DNA of 64,000 nt, taken from Streptomyces longwoodensis (lineage in GTDB: Bacteria; Actinomycetota; Actinomycetes; Streptomycetales; Streptomycetaceae). The stretch spans positions 147,291-211,290 of the forward strand of contig NZ_KQ948551.1 of the NCBI RefSeq assembly GCF_001514125.1. The letters run 5' to 3'. Below, piece after piece: positions 26,036 to 34,501 of the stretch (position 1 is the first letter of the stretch; each line of letters starts with the position of its first letter). A program made the translations under genes and the position numbers. The notes under the pieces were generated by a model, which did not search any database, was not told the origin of the DNA, and saw nothing but the letters and a program-made list of their open reading frames with translations.

Positions 26036-27409
26036 GTGACCGCAGAGGCCAGTCGGGCCCGGTCCCGGCGGGACCTTGTCGTGAACGGCGAACTGCCGCT
26101 CACCATCGCGCTCCTCACCTACAAAGGGAACCCGTTCTGCGGGGGACAGGGCGTCTACGTACGGCACCTCTCCCGCGAGCTGGCCCGCCTCGGCCACCGC
26201 GTCGAGGTCATCGGCTCCCAGCCGTACCCGGTCCTGGACGAGGGCTACGCGGGTCTGTCCCTGACCGAGCTGCCCAGCCTCGACCTGTACCGCCAGCCGG
26301 ACCCCTTCCGCACCCCCGGCCGCGACGAGTACCGCGACTGGGTCGACGCGCTGGAGGTCGCCACCATGTGGACCGGCGGCTTCCCCGAGCCGCTCACCTT
26401 CTCCCTGCGCGCCCGCCGCCACCTGCGCGCCCGCCGCGGTGAGTTCGACGTCGTGCACGACAACCAGACGCTCGGCTACGGCCTGCTCGGCGACGTCGGC
26501 GCCCCGCTCGTCACCACGATCCACCACCCCATCACCGTCGACCGGCAGCTCGAACTGGACGCCGCCGAGGGCTGGAAGCGCCGGTACTCGGTGCGCCGCT
26601 GGTACGCCTTCACGCGCATGCAGAAGCGCGTCGCGCGCCGCCTGCCGTCCGTGCTGACCGTCTCCGGGACCTCCCGCCAGGAGATCGTCGACCACCTCGG
26701 CGTCCGGCGGGACCGCGTCCACGTCGTCCACATCGGCGCCGACACCGAGCTGTTCTCGCCCGACCCGTCGGTGCCCGTGGTGCCGGGGCGCATCGTGACG
26801 ACGTCCAGCGCCGACGTGCCGCTCAAGGGCCTGGTGTACCTCGTCGAGGCGCTGGCGAAGGTCCGTACCGAACACCCCGGCGCCCACCTCGTGGTCGTCG
26901 GCAAGCGGCCCACCGGTGGCCCGGTCGCGCAGGCCGTCGAGCGCTACGGCGTCGAGGGCGCCGTCGAGTTCGTCAAGGGCATCTCGGACGCCGAACTGGT
27001 CGACCTGGTGCGCTCGGCCGAGGTCGCCTGCGTGCCCTCGCTCTACGAGGGCTTCTCGCTGCCGGCCGCGGAGGCCATGGCCACCGGCACCCCGCTGGTC
27101 GCCACCACCGGCGGCGCGATCCCCGAAGTGGCCGGCCCCGACGGGGAGACCTGCCTCGCCGTGCCGCCCGGCGACGCCGGCGCGCTGGCCGCCGGGCTGA
27201 GCCGGCTGCTCGGCGACCCGGAGCTGCGCGCGCGGCTCGGCGCGGCCGGGCGGGAGCGGGTCCTGAAGCACTTCACCTGGGCCCGCGCGGCCGAGGGCAC
27301 GGTCGCCCACTACCGCGAGGCGATGGCCCGCCCGTCGTCGGCGCCCGCCGCCCGGACCGCCACCGAAGCTGTTGCCGTACCCGATCCCGAAAGCAGGGCC
27401 ACGTGCTGA
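26036..27409 (+). CDS. GT4 family glycosyltransferase
   Basis: The 457-residue protein is a GT-B retaining glycosyltransferase: the N-domain starts LTIALLTYKGNPFCGGQGVYVRHLSRELARLGH, and the C-domain carries VPLKGLVYLVEAL, the E-x7-E motif SLYEGFSLPAAEAMATGTPLVAT, and VAGPDGETCLAVPPGD. It transfers a sugar from a nucleotide donor. It starts a three-gene operon: the methyltransferase gene begins 7 bases before its stop. The GTG at 26036 follows GGGGGCCCAGAG. The KstR-like operator lies just upstream, so steroid- or lipid-linked control is possible. Confidence 0.92.
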   Translation: MTAEASRARSRRDLVVNGELPLTIALLTYKGNPFCGGQGVYVRHLSRELARLGHRVEVIGSQPYPVLDEGYAGLSLTELPSLDLYRQPDPFRTPGRDEYRDWVDALEVATMWTGGFPEPLTFSLRARRHLRARRGEFDVVHDNQTLGYGLLGDVGAPLVTTIHHPITVDRQLELDAAEGWKRRYSVRRWYAFTRMQKRVARRLPSVLTVSGTSRQEIVDHLGVRRDRVHVVHIGADTELFSPDPSVPVVPGRIVTTSSADVPLKGLVYLVEALAKVRTEHPGAHLVVVGKRPTGGPVAQAVERYGVEGAVEFVKGISDAELVDLVRSAEVACVPSLYEGFSLPAAEAMATGTPLVATTGGAIPEVAGPDGETCLAVPPGDAGALAAGLSRLLGDPELRARLGAAGRERVLKHFTWARAAEGTVAHYREAMARPSSAPAARTATEAVAVPDPESRATC

Positions 27410-28206
27410 CCGTCGACTTCTCCCGGTTCCCGCTCGCCCCGGGCGACCGCGTCCTGGACCTCGGCTGCGGTGCCGGCCGGCACGCGTTCGAGTGCTACCG
27501 GCGCGGGGCGCGGGTCGTGGCGCTGGACCAGAACGGCGAGGAGATCCGCGAGGTCGCCAAGTGGTTCGCGGCGATGAAGGAGGCCGGCGAGGCACCCGAG
27601 GGCGCCACCGCCACCGCCATGGAGGGCGACGCGCTCGCCCTGCCCTTCCCCGACGAGTCGTTCGACGTCGTCATCATCTCCGAGGTGATGGAGCACATCC
27701 CCGACGACAAGGGCGTCCTCGCCGAGATGGTCCGGGTGCTCAAGCCCGGCGGCCGCATCGCCGTCACCGTCCCGCGCTACGGCCCCGAGAAGGTCTGCTG
27801 GGCGCTGTCCGACGCCTACCACGAGGTCGAGGGCGGCCACATCCGCATCTACCGGGCCGAGGAGCTGCTCGCCAAGATGCGCGGCGCCGGCCTGCGGCCG
27901 TACGGCACGCACCACGCCCACGCGCTGCACTCGCCGTACTGGTGGCTGAAGTGCGCGTTCGGCGTCGACAACGACAAGGCGCTCCCCGTGCGGGCGTACC
28001 ACAAGCTGCTGGTCTGGGACATCATGAAGAAGCCCCTGGCCACCCGGGTCGCCGAGCAGGCCCTCAACCCACTGATCGGCAAGAGCTTCGTGGCCTACGC
28101 GACCAAGCCGCACCTGCCGCGCCTCGACGAGGCCGACACGGCTGGCGCGGCCGACGCGACGGACGCGGCGCGCACGGCCGACGCAGCCGAGGCGGCCGCC
28201 CGGTGA
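27403..28206 (+). CDS. Class I SAM methyltransferase
   Basis: The 267-residue protein has an N-terminal Rossmann methyltransferase domain: VLDLGCGAGRHAFECYRRGARVVALD (SAM loop and acidic residue), EGDALALPFPDESFDVVIISEVMEHIPD (motifs II-III) and RVLKPGGRIAVTVPR. The tail after residue 235 is Ala/Asp-rich and disordered. It is translationally coupled on both sides (7-base and 4-base overlaps), so it probably acts on the same product as its neighbours, perhaps capping a glycan. The acceptor is unknown. Confidence 0.9.
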   Translation: MLTVDFSRFPLAPGDRVLDLGCGAGRHAFECYRRGARVVALDQNGEEIREVAKWFAAMKEAGEAPEGATATAMEGDALALPFPDESFDVVIISEVMEHIPDDKGVLAEMVRVLKPGGRIAVTVPRYGPEKVCWALSDAYHEVEGGHIRIYRAEELLAKMRGAGLRPYGTHHAHALHSPYWWLKCAFGVDNDKALPVRAYHKLLVWDIMKKPLATRVAEQALNPLIGKSFVAYATKPHLPRLDEADTAGAADATDAARTADAAEAAAR

Positions 28207-29273
28207 CCACTCCCCGGACGGAACACCTGGTCCTGCCCGGGGTCCTCACCGCCGAGCAGGCCGCCGCGACCGTGCGCGGCATCCTCGCCGTGCAGCGCGA
28301 GGACGGCGCGATCCCCTGGTTCCGGGGCCACCACCTCGACCCGTGGGACCACACCGAGGCCGCGATGGCACTGGACGCGGCGGGCGAACACGCCGCCGCC
28401 GAGCGGGCGTACGACTGGCTGGCCCGCCACCAGAACGAGGACGGCTCCTGGTACGCGGCCTACGCGGACGGCGCGCACGACGACGTCACCGACCGGGGCC
28501 GGGAGACCAACTTCGTCGCCTACCCGGCGGTCGGCGTGTGGCACCACTACCTGTCCACCGGCGACGACACGTTCCTGGACCGGATGTGGCCGACCGTGTA
28601 CGCGGCGACCGAGTTCGTGCTGCGGCTCCAGCAGCCGGGCGGGCAGATCGGCTGGCGCCGCGAGGACGACGGCACGCCCACCGCGGACGCCCTGCTCACC
28701 GGCAGCTCCTCCGTGCACCACGCGCTGCGGTGCGCGCTCGCCATCGCCGAGCAGCGCGAAGAGCCCCAGCCGGACTGGGAGTTGGCCGCCGGGGCCCTGC
28801 GCCACGCGATCCGCCGGCACCCCGAACGGTTTCTGGACAAGGACCGCTACTCCATGGACTGGTACTACCCGGTCCTCGGCGGCGCGCTGACCGGCGCGGA
28901 GGCCAAGTCCCGCGTGGAGGACGGCTGGGACCGCTTCGTGGTGCCCGGCCTCGGCGTGCGCTGCGTGGTGCCCAACCCGTGGGTGACCGGCGGCGAGTCG
29001 GCCGAACTCGCCCTCACCCTGTGGGCGATGGGCGAGTCCGACCGCGCCCTGGAGATCCTCCAGTCGATCCAGCACCTGCGCGATGCGGAGTCGGGCCTGT
29101 ACTGGACCGGGTACGTCTTCGAGGACGGGGCCGTCTGGCCGCGCGAGCTGACGACCTGGACGGCCGGCTCGCTGCTCCTCGCCGTCGCCGCGCTCGGCGG
29201 CCACGAGGCGACCTGCGCGGTGTTCGGCGGGGAGCAGCTGCCGCGGGGCCTGGACCCGGACTGCTGCGGCTGA
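28203..29273 (+). CDS. Prenyltransferase-like / six-hairpin (alpha/alpha barrel) protein
   Basis: This 356-residue protein is an alpha/alpha toroid: AVQREDGAIPWFRGHHLDPWDHTEAAMAL, YDWLARHQNEDGSWYAAYADG and YLSTGDDTFLDRMWPTVYAA look like glycoside-hydrolase-15-like or prenyltransferase-repeat segments. It has no signal peptide. In families of this kind, Asp/Glu residues in the barrel cleave or transfer sugars. Coupled to a GT4 enzyme and a methyltransferase by a GTGA overlap, it may trim or read the glycan they make. The exact activity cannot be given. Confidence 0.82.
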   Translation: MTTPRTEHLVLPGVLTAEQAAATVRGILAVQREDGAIPWFRGHHLDPWDHTEAAMALDAAGEHAAAERAYDWLARHQNEDGSWYAAYADGAHDDVTDRGRETNFVAYPAVGVWHHYLSTGDDTFLDRMWPTVYAATEFVLRLQQPGGQIGWRREDDGTPTADALLTGSSSVHHALRCALAIAEQREEPQPDWELAAGALRHAIRRHPERFLDKDRYSMDWYYPVLGGALTGAEAKSRVEDGWDRFVVPGLGVRCVVPNPWVTGGESAELALTLWAMGESDRALEILQSIQHLRDAESGLYWTGYVFEDGAVWPRELTTWTAGSLLLAVAALGGHEATCAVFGGEQLPRGLDPDCCG

Positions 29274-29286
29274 CGGGTCGGTGGCG

Positions 29287-29313
29287 CCCGGCGGGTGAGG
29301 CGCGCCCGCCGGG
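29287..29313. terminator. Hairpin between converging genes
   Basis: CCCGGCGGG and CCCGCCGGG, separated by 9 bases, form a stable stem between the end of the glycosyltransferase operon and the converging membrane-protein gene. The GGGTGAGGCGCGCCC segment is also duplicated here. Confidence 0.6.
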
Positions 29314-29330
29314 TGAGGCGCGCCCGGCGG

Positions 29331-29627
29331 TCAGTGGCGGCTGACGCGGCCGGCGATCGCGTGGCCCACGAACAGGTAGACCACCGCCGCCAGTCCGTAG
29401 CCCGCCACCACGCGGGCCCATGCCTCGTCGAAGGTGAACAGGTCGTACGACCAGCCCGCCAGCCAGCGGGCCGCGTCGTGGATGAACTGCACGAAGTCGT
29501 TCGCGCGGTTCGCGTCCAGCAGGTACATCAGGATCCACAGCCCGATGATCAGGGCCATGATGTCGGCGACGACCGCGATGACCCTGCCGGCCTGGTTACC
29601 GTTGCGGTATCTAGGGGACATGCCCAT
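29331..29627 (-). CDS. Small membrane protein
   Basis: The 98-residue product has two membrane helices (about 18-36 and 68-88: VIAVVADIMALIIGLWILMYLL and VAGYGLAAVVYLFVGHAIAG) joined by an amphipathic segment with FIHDAARWLAGWSYDLF. It resembles a widely spread actinobacterial membrane protein with no known role. The ATG at 29627 is taken as start; the ATG at 29621 is equally possible. Confidence 0.75.
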   Translation of the reverse strand: MGMSPRYRNGNQAGRVIAVVADIMALIIGLWILMYLLDANRANDFVQFIHDAARWLAGWSYDLFTFDEAWARVVAGYGLAAVVYLFVGHAIAGRVSRH

Positions 29628-29790
29628 CGGATTGCCGTCCGGGGGGAGTTGAAACGCGGGCGTCCGGCGGCGGCCGGGCCCCCGCCCTTCGCCCGCGTTC
29701 GCCCGGAGTCCGCATGGAGTTCGCCGTTCCTGGGGACGACGTTCGAGGGGGTCGCCGATGATCCTGCCCCCTTGAGTGGCAGGAGGGCCG

Positions 29791-31086
29791 TTGTCCCGCA
29801 CCGGAACGCCCGCGATCGAGGAACCGCGCCTGACCACCCGCAGGGTCAGGCGCCGCCGCACCCCACGGCACGTGGTGCTCGCGGTGCCGGTGGCCCTCGC
29901 GGGGCTGATCTCCCTGCTGGTCAGCGGCAACACCCTGCGGCCGTTCGACCGGATCACCACTCTGGAGGCCCGCATGGCCTCCAAGTCGGACTTCTTCCGG
30001 GACCCCGAGGTACGGCGCCTGCTGCTCGCCCACGGCCTCCGCGTCGACATCCACCGGCTCGGCTCGCGGGGCATCGCCACCCAGTCCCTCGCGGGCACGG
30101 ACGTGGTCTTCCCGTCCGGGCAGCCCGCCGCCAAGCTGATCCTGGACCGGCAGGACCACTCGGTGCGCTCGGTGCGCCCCTTCGTCACCCCGCTGGTGCT
30201 CGGCACCTTCCGTGACTACGCCGAGACGCTGGTCAGGGCCGGGGTCGCCACCCGGCAGCCGGCCCCGGACGGCACCCCCACCCTCTACTACGACCTCGAC
30301 ATGCCCGCCTTCATGGGCCTGCTGGACGGCACCGACCACGGCCGCCCCACCGCCGACCAGGACCACGACGGCCGCACCGAGGGCGCCGACACCTGGAACG
30401 GCATCGGCTACGACACCACCGGCGGGCACAGCAACAGCGGCCGGGTCCTGGTGCGCACCTCCAGCGTCTGCGAGTCCAACGCGGCCGGCACCTACCTGAG
30501 CCTGCTCGCCTTCGTCGCGGGCGGCAACGCCACCCCCGGCACCGAGGACGCCGGCGACCCCGGGGCCGCCCGCGCGGAGGTGCGCGCGCTCGCCGCCCGG
30601 ATCAGGCCGCTGATCAGCCTCCAGGGCATGTGGGCCGACGACCAGGCCGACAGCTACCTGTCCGACCTCGGCGAGAGCATCGCCCCCCTCTCCCTCCTCT
30701 ACGAACACCAGTACCTGGCGCACCAGATCGCCCACCGGAAGCGGTACGGCAGCGAGGACACCGCCCGCGTCCTGCTCTACCCGACGCCCTACGCGCTCAC
30801 CGAGCCGCAGCTGATCTCCCTCACCGACGACGGCGACCGGCTCGTCAGCGTCCTGGAGAAGGACGAGGAGCTGCGCGAGCGCGCCATAGAACTCGGCTTC
30901 CGCGTCCGCTTCTCCGGCGAGGAGGGCACCAGCGCCCGCCTCAACGCCTACCTGCGCGGGCACGGCGTCCAGGTGCCCGTGCAGAACGCCGACCGCACCA
31001 AGTCCTACGAGCCCGACCTCGGCGTCCTGGAACAGCTCATCACCTCCATCGGCACCTGCCCGCCGCCCGACGGGGACGCCCCGTGA
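29791..31086 (+). CDS. Exported binding-protein-like protein (first gene of SBP/VWA trio)
   Basis: The 431-residue product has an N-terminal Arg-rich cytoplasmic end, one membrane helix (about 33-50, VVLAVPVALAGLISLLVSG) and a large extracellular domain. LEARMASKSDFFRDPEVRRLLLAHGLRVDIHRLGSRG and the C-terminal LLYPTPYALTEPQLISL resemble periplasmic solute-binding proteins, but no ligand motif is clear. AGGAGG at 29781-29786 points to the TTG at 29791; the GTG at 29776 has no ribosome site. Its stop overlaps the VWA lipoprotein gene (GTGA), so the two are co-translated. Function unknown. Confidence 0.75.
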   Translation: MSRTGTPAIEEPRLTTRRVRRRRTPRHVVLAVPVALAGLISLLVSGNTLRPFDRITTLEARMASKSDFFRDPEVRRLLLAHGLRVDIHRLGSRGIATQSLAGTDVVFPSGQPAAKLILDRQDHSVRSVRPFVTPLVLGTFRDYAETLVRAGVATRQPAPDGTPTLYYDLDMPAFMGLLDGTDHGRPTADQDHDGRTEGADTWNGIGYDTTGGHSNSGRVLVRTSSVCESNAAGTYLSLLAFVAGGNATPGTEDAGDPGAARAEVRALAARIRPLISLQGMWADDQADSYLSDLGESIAPLSLLYEHQYLAHQIAHRKRYGSEDTARVLLYPTPYALTEPQLISLTDDGDRLVSVLEKDEELRERAIELGFRVRFSGEEGTSARLNAYLRGHGVQVPVQNADRTKSYEPDLGVLEQLITSIGTCPPPDGDAP

Positions 31087-32696
31087 GCCGCCCGCGCCCG
31101 GGACCCCCACGACCGGGACCCCCGCGCGGCGCGGTGCCGTTCGCGCTGTGCCTGGCGCTCCTCACCGGCCTGCTCGCCGCCTGCACCGGCGCACCCGACC
31201 ACGTCACCCTGCGCGTCCTCGCCAGCCCCGAACTCGCCGACGTCGAGCCCCTGTTGGGCCGGCTGGCGGAGGACACCGGGGTCGAGCTGACGATGGAGTA
31301 CGAGGCGAGCGCCGACCTCGCCGGACGGTACCCGGCCACCGGCCGCCCCGCCCCCGACCTCGCCTGGCTCGCCTCCGACCGCTCCTTCCAGCTCCGGGTG
31401 CAGGACTCCGGCGGCCGCATCACCCGCCCCGAGTCCACCTCCGTCCTGCGCTCACCCGTCGTCGTCGGCCTCACCCCCGCGGCGGCCGGCGCCCTGCGGG
31501 CGAAGGCCCCCGGTGGCCGGATCTCCTGGGCCGACGTCGCCGACGCCGCCGCCGGGGGCCGCCTGCGCTTCGGCATGGCCGACCCGCGGCGCAGCGACAC
31601 CGGCCGCGCCGCGCTCGTCGGGGTGGCCACGGCCGCCGCCGGCACCGGCGGCGCCCTGCGCGCCCAGGACGTCTCCTGCGACCGGCTGCGCGGCTTCCGC
31701 TCCGGGCAGAGCCTCACCGCCGACAGCTCCCGTGCCCTGCTGGCCGCGTACGCCGCCCACCCGGAACGCGCCGACGCGCTGATCGCCCACGAGTCGGAGC
31801 TGCTGTCGCTGAACGCCGGGGGCCGGCTGCGCGCGCCGCTGGAGATCGTCCACCCCGACGACGGCATGGTCCTGTCCGACTTCCCGCTGCTGCTGCTCGA
31901 CCCGCGCGAGCGCGGCCCGTACCGCAAGGTCGTCGACTGGCTGCTGCGCGCCGACGTGCAGCGCGAGCTGATGCGCCGCACCCACCGGCGGCCCGTCGAC
32001 CCGGACGTCCGGCCGACCGGGCCGCTGGCGCAGCCCGTCGGCAACGCGCTGTCGTTCCCCGACCGGCTGTCGACCGTGCAGCGGCTCGTGGACGACTACG
32101 GCGACCCCGCGCACGGCACCGCCGATCAGGTCGTGTTCCTGCTGGACTTCTCGACGTCCATGCGCGGGGAGCGGATCGCCGCGCTGCGGGCCGCGTTCGC
32201 CGGGCTCAGCGGCGCCGACCGCACCGCCACCGGCAAGTTCGCCCGCTTCTACCGCGGGGAGCGCCTGACCGTCGTACGGTTCGGCGGGCGGGTGCTCCAG
32301 GAGCGGACCGTGACCGTGCGCGGCGACGCCGACCTGCGCACGCTGGACCGGATCGTCGCGGACGGCGGCTTCGACGACGCCACCGCCGTCTGGTCCGCCC
32401 TCGACCGCGGTTACGCCCTCGCCGCCCAGGCGGTGCGCGCGGCACCCCGGCGGCCCGTCGCGATCGTGCTGATGACCGACGGGGAGAACAACGCGGGCCT
32501 CGGTCCCGCGGAGTTCCTGCGCCGCCACCGCGCCCTGGGCACCGCGGTCGCCGCGGTGCCCACCTTCCCCGTGCCCTTCGGAGAGGCCGACCCGAGCGCG
32601 CTGGAGCGGGTCGCCCGGGCGACCGGCGGCCGGGTCGTCGACGCGCGCCTCTCCTCCCTCGCCGACGCGTTCAAGGAGATCCGTGGGTGTCATTGA
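31083..32696 (+). CDS. Lipoprotein with substrate-binding and von Willebrand A domains
   Basis: The 537-residue protein has a lipoprotein signal (LLTGLLAACTG, Cys lipidated), a solute-binding-like domain (about 35-315; VTLRVLASPELADVEPLL ... PDLAWLAS ... ISWADVADAA) and a C-terminal VWA domain (about 350-535) with a complete MIDAS: DFSTSM (D-x-S-x-S), a Thr in GFDDATAVW and the Asp in LMTDGENN. MIDAS binds a metal and a protein partner. It sits on the outer membrane face between the other two trio members, both overlapping it. A role as an extracellular assembly or sensing platform is an inference. Confidence 0.88.
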   Translation: MSRPRPGPPRPGPPRGAVPFALCLALLTGLLAACTGAPDHVTLRVLASPELADVEPLLGRLAEDTGVELTMEYEASADLAGRYPATGRPAPDLAWLASDRSFQLRVQDSGGRITRPESTSVLRSPVVVGLTPAAAGALRAKAPGGRISWADVADAAAGGRLRFGMADPRRSDTGRAALVGVATAAAGTGGALRAQDVSCDRLRGFRSGQSLTADSSRALLAAYAAHPERADALIAHESELLSLNAGGRLRAPLEIVHPDDGMVLSDFPLLLLDPRERGPYRKVVDWLLRADVQRELMRRTHRRPVDPDVRPTGPLAQPVGNALSFPDRLSTVQRLVDDYGDPAHGTADQVVFLLDFSTSMRGERIAALRAAFAGLSGADRTATGKFARFYRGERLTVVRFGGRVLQERTVTVRGDADLRTLDRIVADGGFDDATAVWSALDRGYALAAQAVRAAPRRPVAIVLMTDGENNAGLGPAEFLRRHRALGTAVAAVPTFPVPFGEADPSALERVARATGGRVVDARLSSLADAFKEIRGCH

Positions 32697-33459
32697 CCGG
32701 CAGTGGTGGGGCCTGTGGTGGCCGTGGGTGGCCGTCTGGGCGGTGACGGCCTGCGCCCTGGCCGTCCTCGCACGGTACGCGCTGGCGCGCCTCGGGCCGC
32801 CGCGGCGCCGCCGGGGCGGCGGGCGCACCGTGCACGGCATGTGCTTCTTCCTGCACGAACAGCGGGTGATGGACCTCTACCAGCAGGGCGGGTTCAGCGC
32901 GGCCCTGGAGCAGGAGGTCGCCGACCGGATCAACGTCACCAGCGGCCTGAACGTGCTGGCCAAGCTCGGCTTCACCGCCGGGGCCCGCCGGGACGTCACC
33001 AAGGAACGCGTCACCGCCTACATCCGGCAGTCCACCCCGATCACCGTGATCCGGCTGCTGATGGACACCATGCGCAAGGAGGACGTGGTCGTCCACGCCG
33101 ACCTCACCACCGGCGAGGTGACCCCCAACCGGGCGCTCGCCGAGCGGCTGCGCGAGGGCCGCGGCGACGGCCGGGTCCCGCTGTCCTCCCTCGGCGTGGT
33201 CTCCGCGTTCGTGTCGGTCACCGGCACCTTCACCGCCCGCCGTGTGGAGAGCGGCGACATCGTGCTGCGCGCCCCGTACGGGCCGGGGCGGCAGGACGCC
33301 CGGGTGCGGATCACCTGCGAGGCGGCCGGGGTGCGCGAGGGCTTCGCCCACGAGGAGTACTTCACCGGGGAGTTCCAGGCCCGCTGCCTCGGCAAGGTGC
33401 AGACGTGGAACGGCGAGAAGGGCGAACTGCGGGTGAACCCGGTCGCCATCTTCCTTTGA
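32683..33459 (+). CDS. Membrane protein of unknown function (third gene of the SBP/VWA trio)
   Basis: The 258-residue protein has one or two N-terminal membrane helices (WWGLWWPWVAVWAVTACALAVLARYAL), a basic stop-transfer patch, then a cytoplasmic mixed domain beginning VHGMCFFLHEQRVMDLYQQGGF. The segments LNVLAKLGFTAGARRD, FVSVTGTF and ARCLGKVQTW remind me of the DUF6414 group, but this is uncertain. It overlaps the VWA gene by 14 bases. If the VWA protein senses something outside, this protein could carry the signal in. Confidence 0.8.
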   Translation: MGVIDRQWWGLWWPWVAVWAVTACALAVLARYALARLGPPRRRRGGGRTVHGMCFFLHEQRVMDLYQQGGFSAALEQEVADRINVTSGLNVLAKLGFTAGARRDVTKERVTAYIRQSTPITVIRLLMDTMRKEDVVVHADLTTGEVTPNRALAERLREGRGDGRVPLSSLGVVSAFVSVTGTFTARRVESGDIVLRAPYGPGRQDARVRITCEAAGVREGFAHEEYFTGEFQARCLGKVQTWNGEKGELRVNPVAIFL

Positions 33460-33487
33460 CCAGGCGGCCGTTCCGGCCGCACACGTG

Positions 33488-33522
33488 GACGGCCCCCCGC
33501 CCGGGAAGGGCGGGGGGCCGTC
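33488..33522. terminator. Strong hairpin between converging genes
   Basis: GACGGCCCCCCGCCC is followed after 5 bases by its exact complement GGGCGGGGGGCCGTC. This 15-bp stem separates the trio from the converging DUF5336 gene and should stop both transcripts. Confidence 0.88.
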
Positions 33523-33539
33523 GACGAGGACCGGCGGGA

Positions 33540-34346
33540 TCAGCCGCGCTGGATGCCCGAGGTGTCCCGCAGCACGCCGCGGCGCCCGTCCTGGGTCTGG
33601 GCGACCAGGCCCTGGCCGCCCTGCTCGACCGCCAAGTACCAGGTGCCCGGCGCCAGTTCGGCGATCGGGGAGGGCGAGCCGTCCTCCGCGTACAGCGGGC
33701 GCGGCACCGGCACGGCGAACCAGAACGGCGAGAAGTCCGCCGCCGGCTGCGGCGCCGGGGTGCCCTGCGGAGCGCCCTGCGGACCGCCGAACGGCTGGCC
33801 CTGCTGCTGCGGCGGCTGCGCGCCGTACGGCTGCTGCGGGGCGCCCGGGTAGCCGTAACCACCGGGCGGCTGGGCGCCGTAGGGCTGCGGGGCGGCCGGG
33901 CGCGGGGCCGGCACCAGGGCGGCCTGGAGGGCGGGCACGAGCGGCGTCGCGACGGCGGCCGCGGCCAGCACCAGCGCCGCGATCAGGCCGAGGATCAGAC
34001 CGGCGCCGGTGTCGATGTTGGCGCTGCCGAAGGAGTCGCTGAACGCGCCCAGCGGGTCCACGATCGTCCAGAAGGCCGTCCACAGCGCGAACACGGTGAG
34101 CGCGACACCCAGCTGACCGAGGTCCAGACCGACGACCTTGCGCGGCTGCGGCAGCGCGCGGGCGACGACGATCAGGACCGCGCCGATGATGCCGCCGACG
34201 TACATGCTCATCACCAGGCCGAGGTTGTCCCAGGCGTTGGGGACGTCACCGGGGCCGTCGAACGTGTCGAGGAACGACGCGATGAACAGCAACACCGCTG
34301 CTCCGATCACCACGCCGTCGCCCCGAGTGAGGGAGCGGATATTCAC
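33540..34346 (-). CDS. DUF5336-like membrane protein with Pro/Gln-rich tail
   Basis: The 268-residue product has four membrane helices in the first 145 residues (GVVIGAAVLLFIASFLDTF, GGIIGAVLIVVARAL, GVALTVFALWTAFWTIV, LILGLIAALVLAAAAVATPL) followed by a Pro/Gln/Gly/Tyr-rich linker (about 150-215) and a short beta-rich end (WYLAVEQGGQGLVAQTQDGRRG). Related actinobacterial proteins are of unknown function; the low-complexity tail may bind wall or other proteins. Confidence 0.78.
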   Translation of the reverse strand: MNIRSLTRGDGVVIGAAVLLFIASFLDTFDGPGDVPNAWDNLGLVMSMYVGGIIGAVLIVVARALPQPRKVVGLDLGQLGVALTVFALWTAFWTIVDPLGAFSDSFGSANIDTGAGLILGLIAALVLAAAAVATPLVPALQAALVPAPRPAAPQPYGAQPPGGYGYPGAPQQPYGAQPPQQQGQPFGGPQGAPQGTPAPQPAADFSPFWFAVPVPRPLYAEDGSPSPIAELAPGTWYLAVEQGGQGLVAQTQDGRRGVLRDTSGIQRG

Positions 34347-34501
34347 TTCAGGTCCTTCGTCAGTCGTCTCGTCGTCGGTAGAGGCGTCGCTGTCACCATG
34401 TCGCCGTCAGGCCCCGGTGTGAAGCGCGGGGGTGACCCCTCGTACGGACGACACTATCGCCCGAACGATCGAGGTGTCCGCCGGGATGGACCCGCCGGAC
34501 C

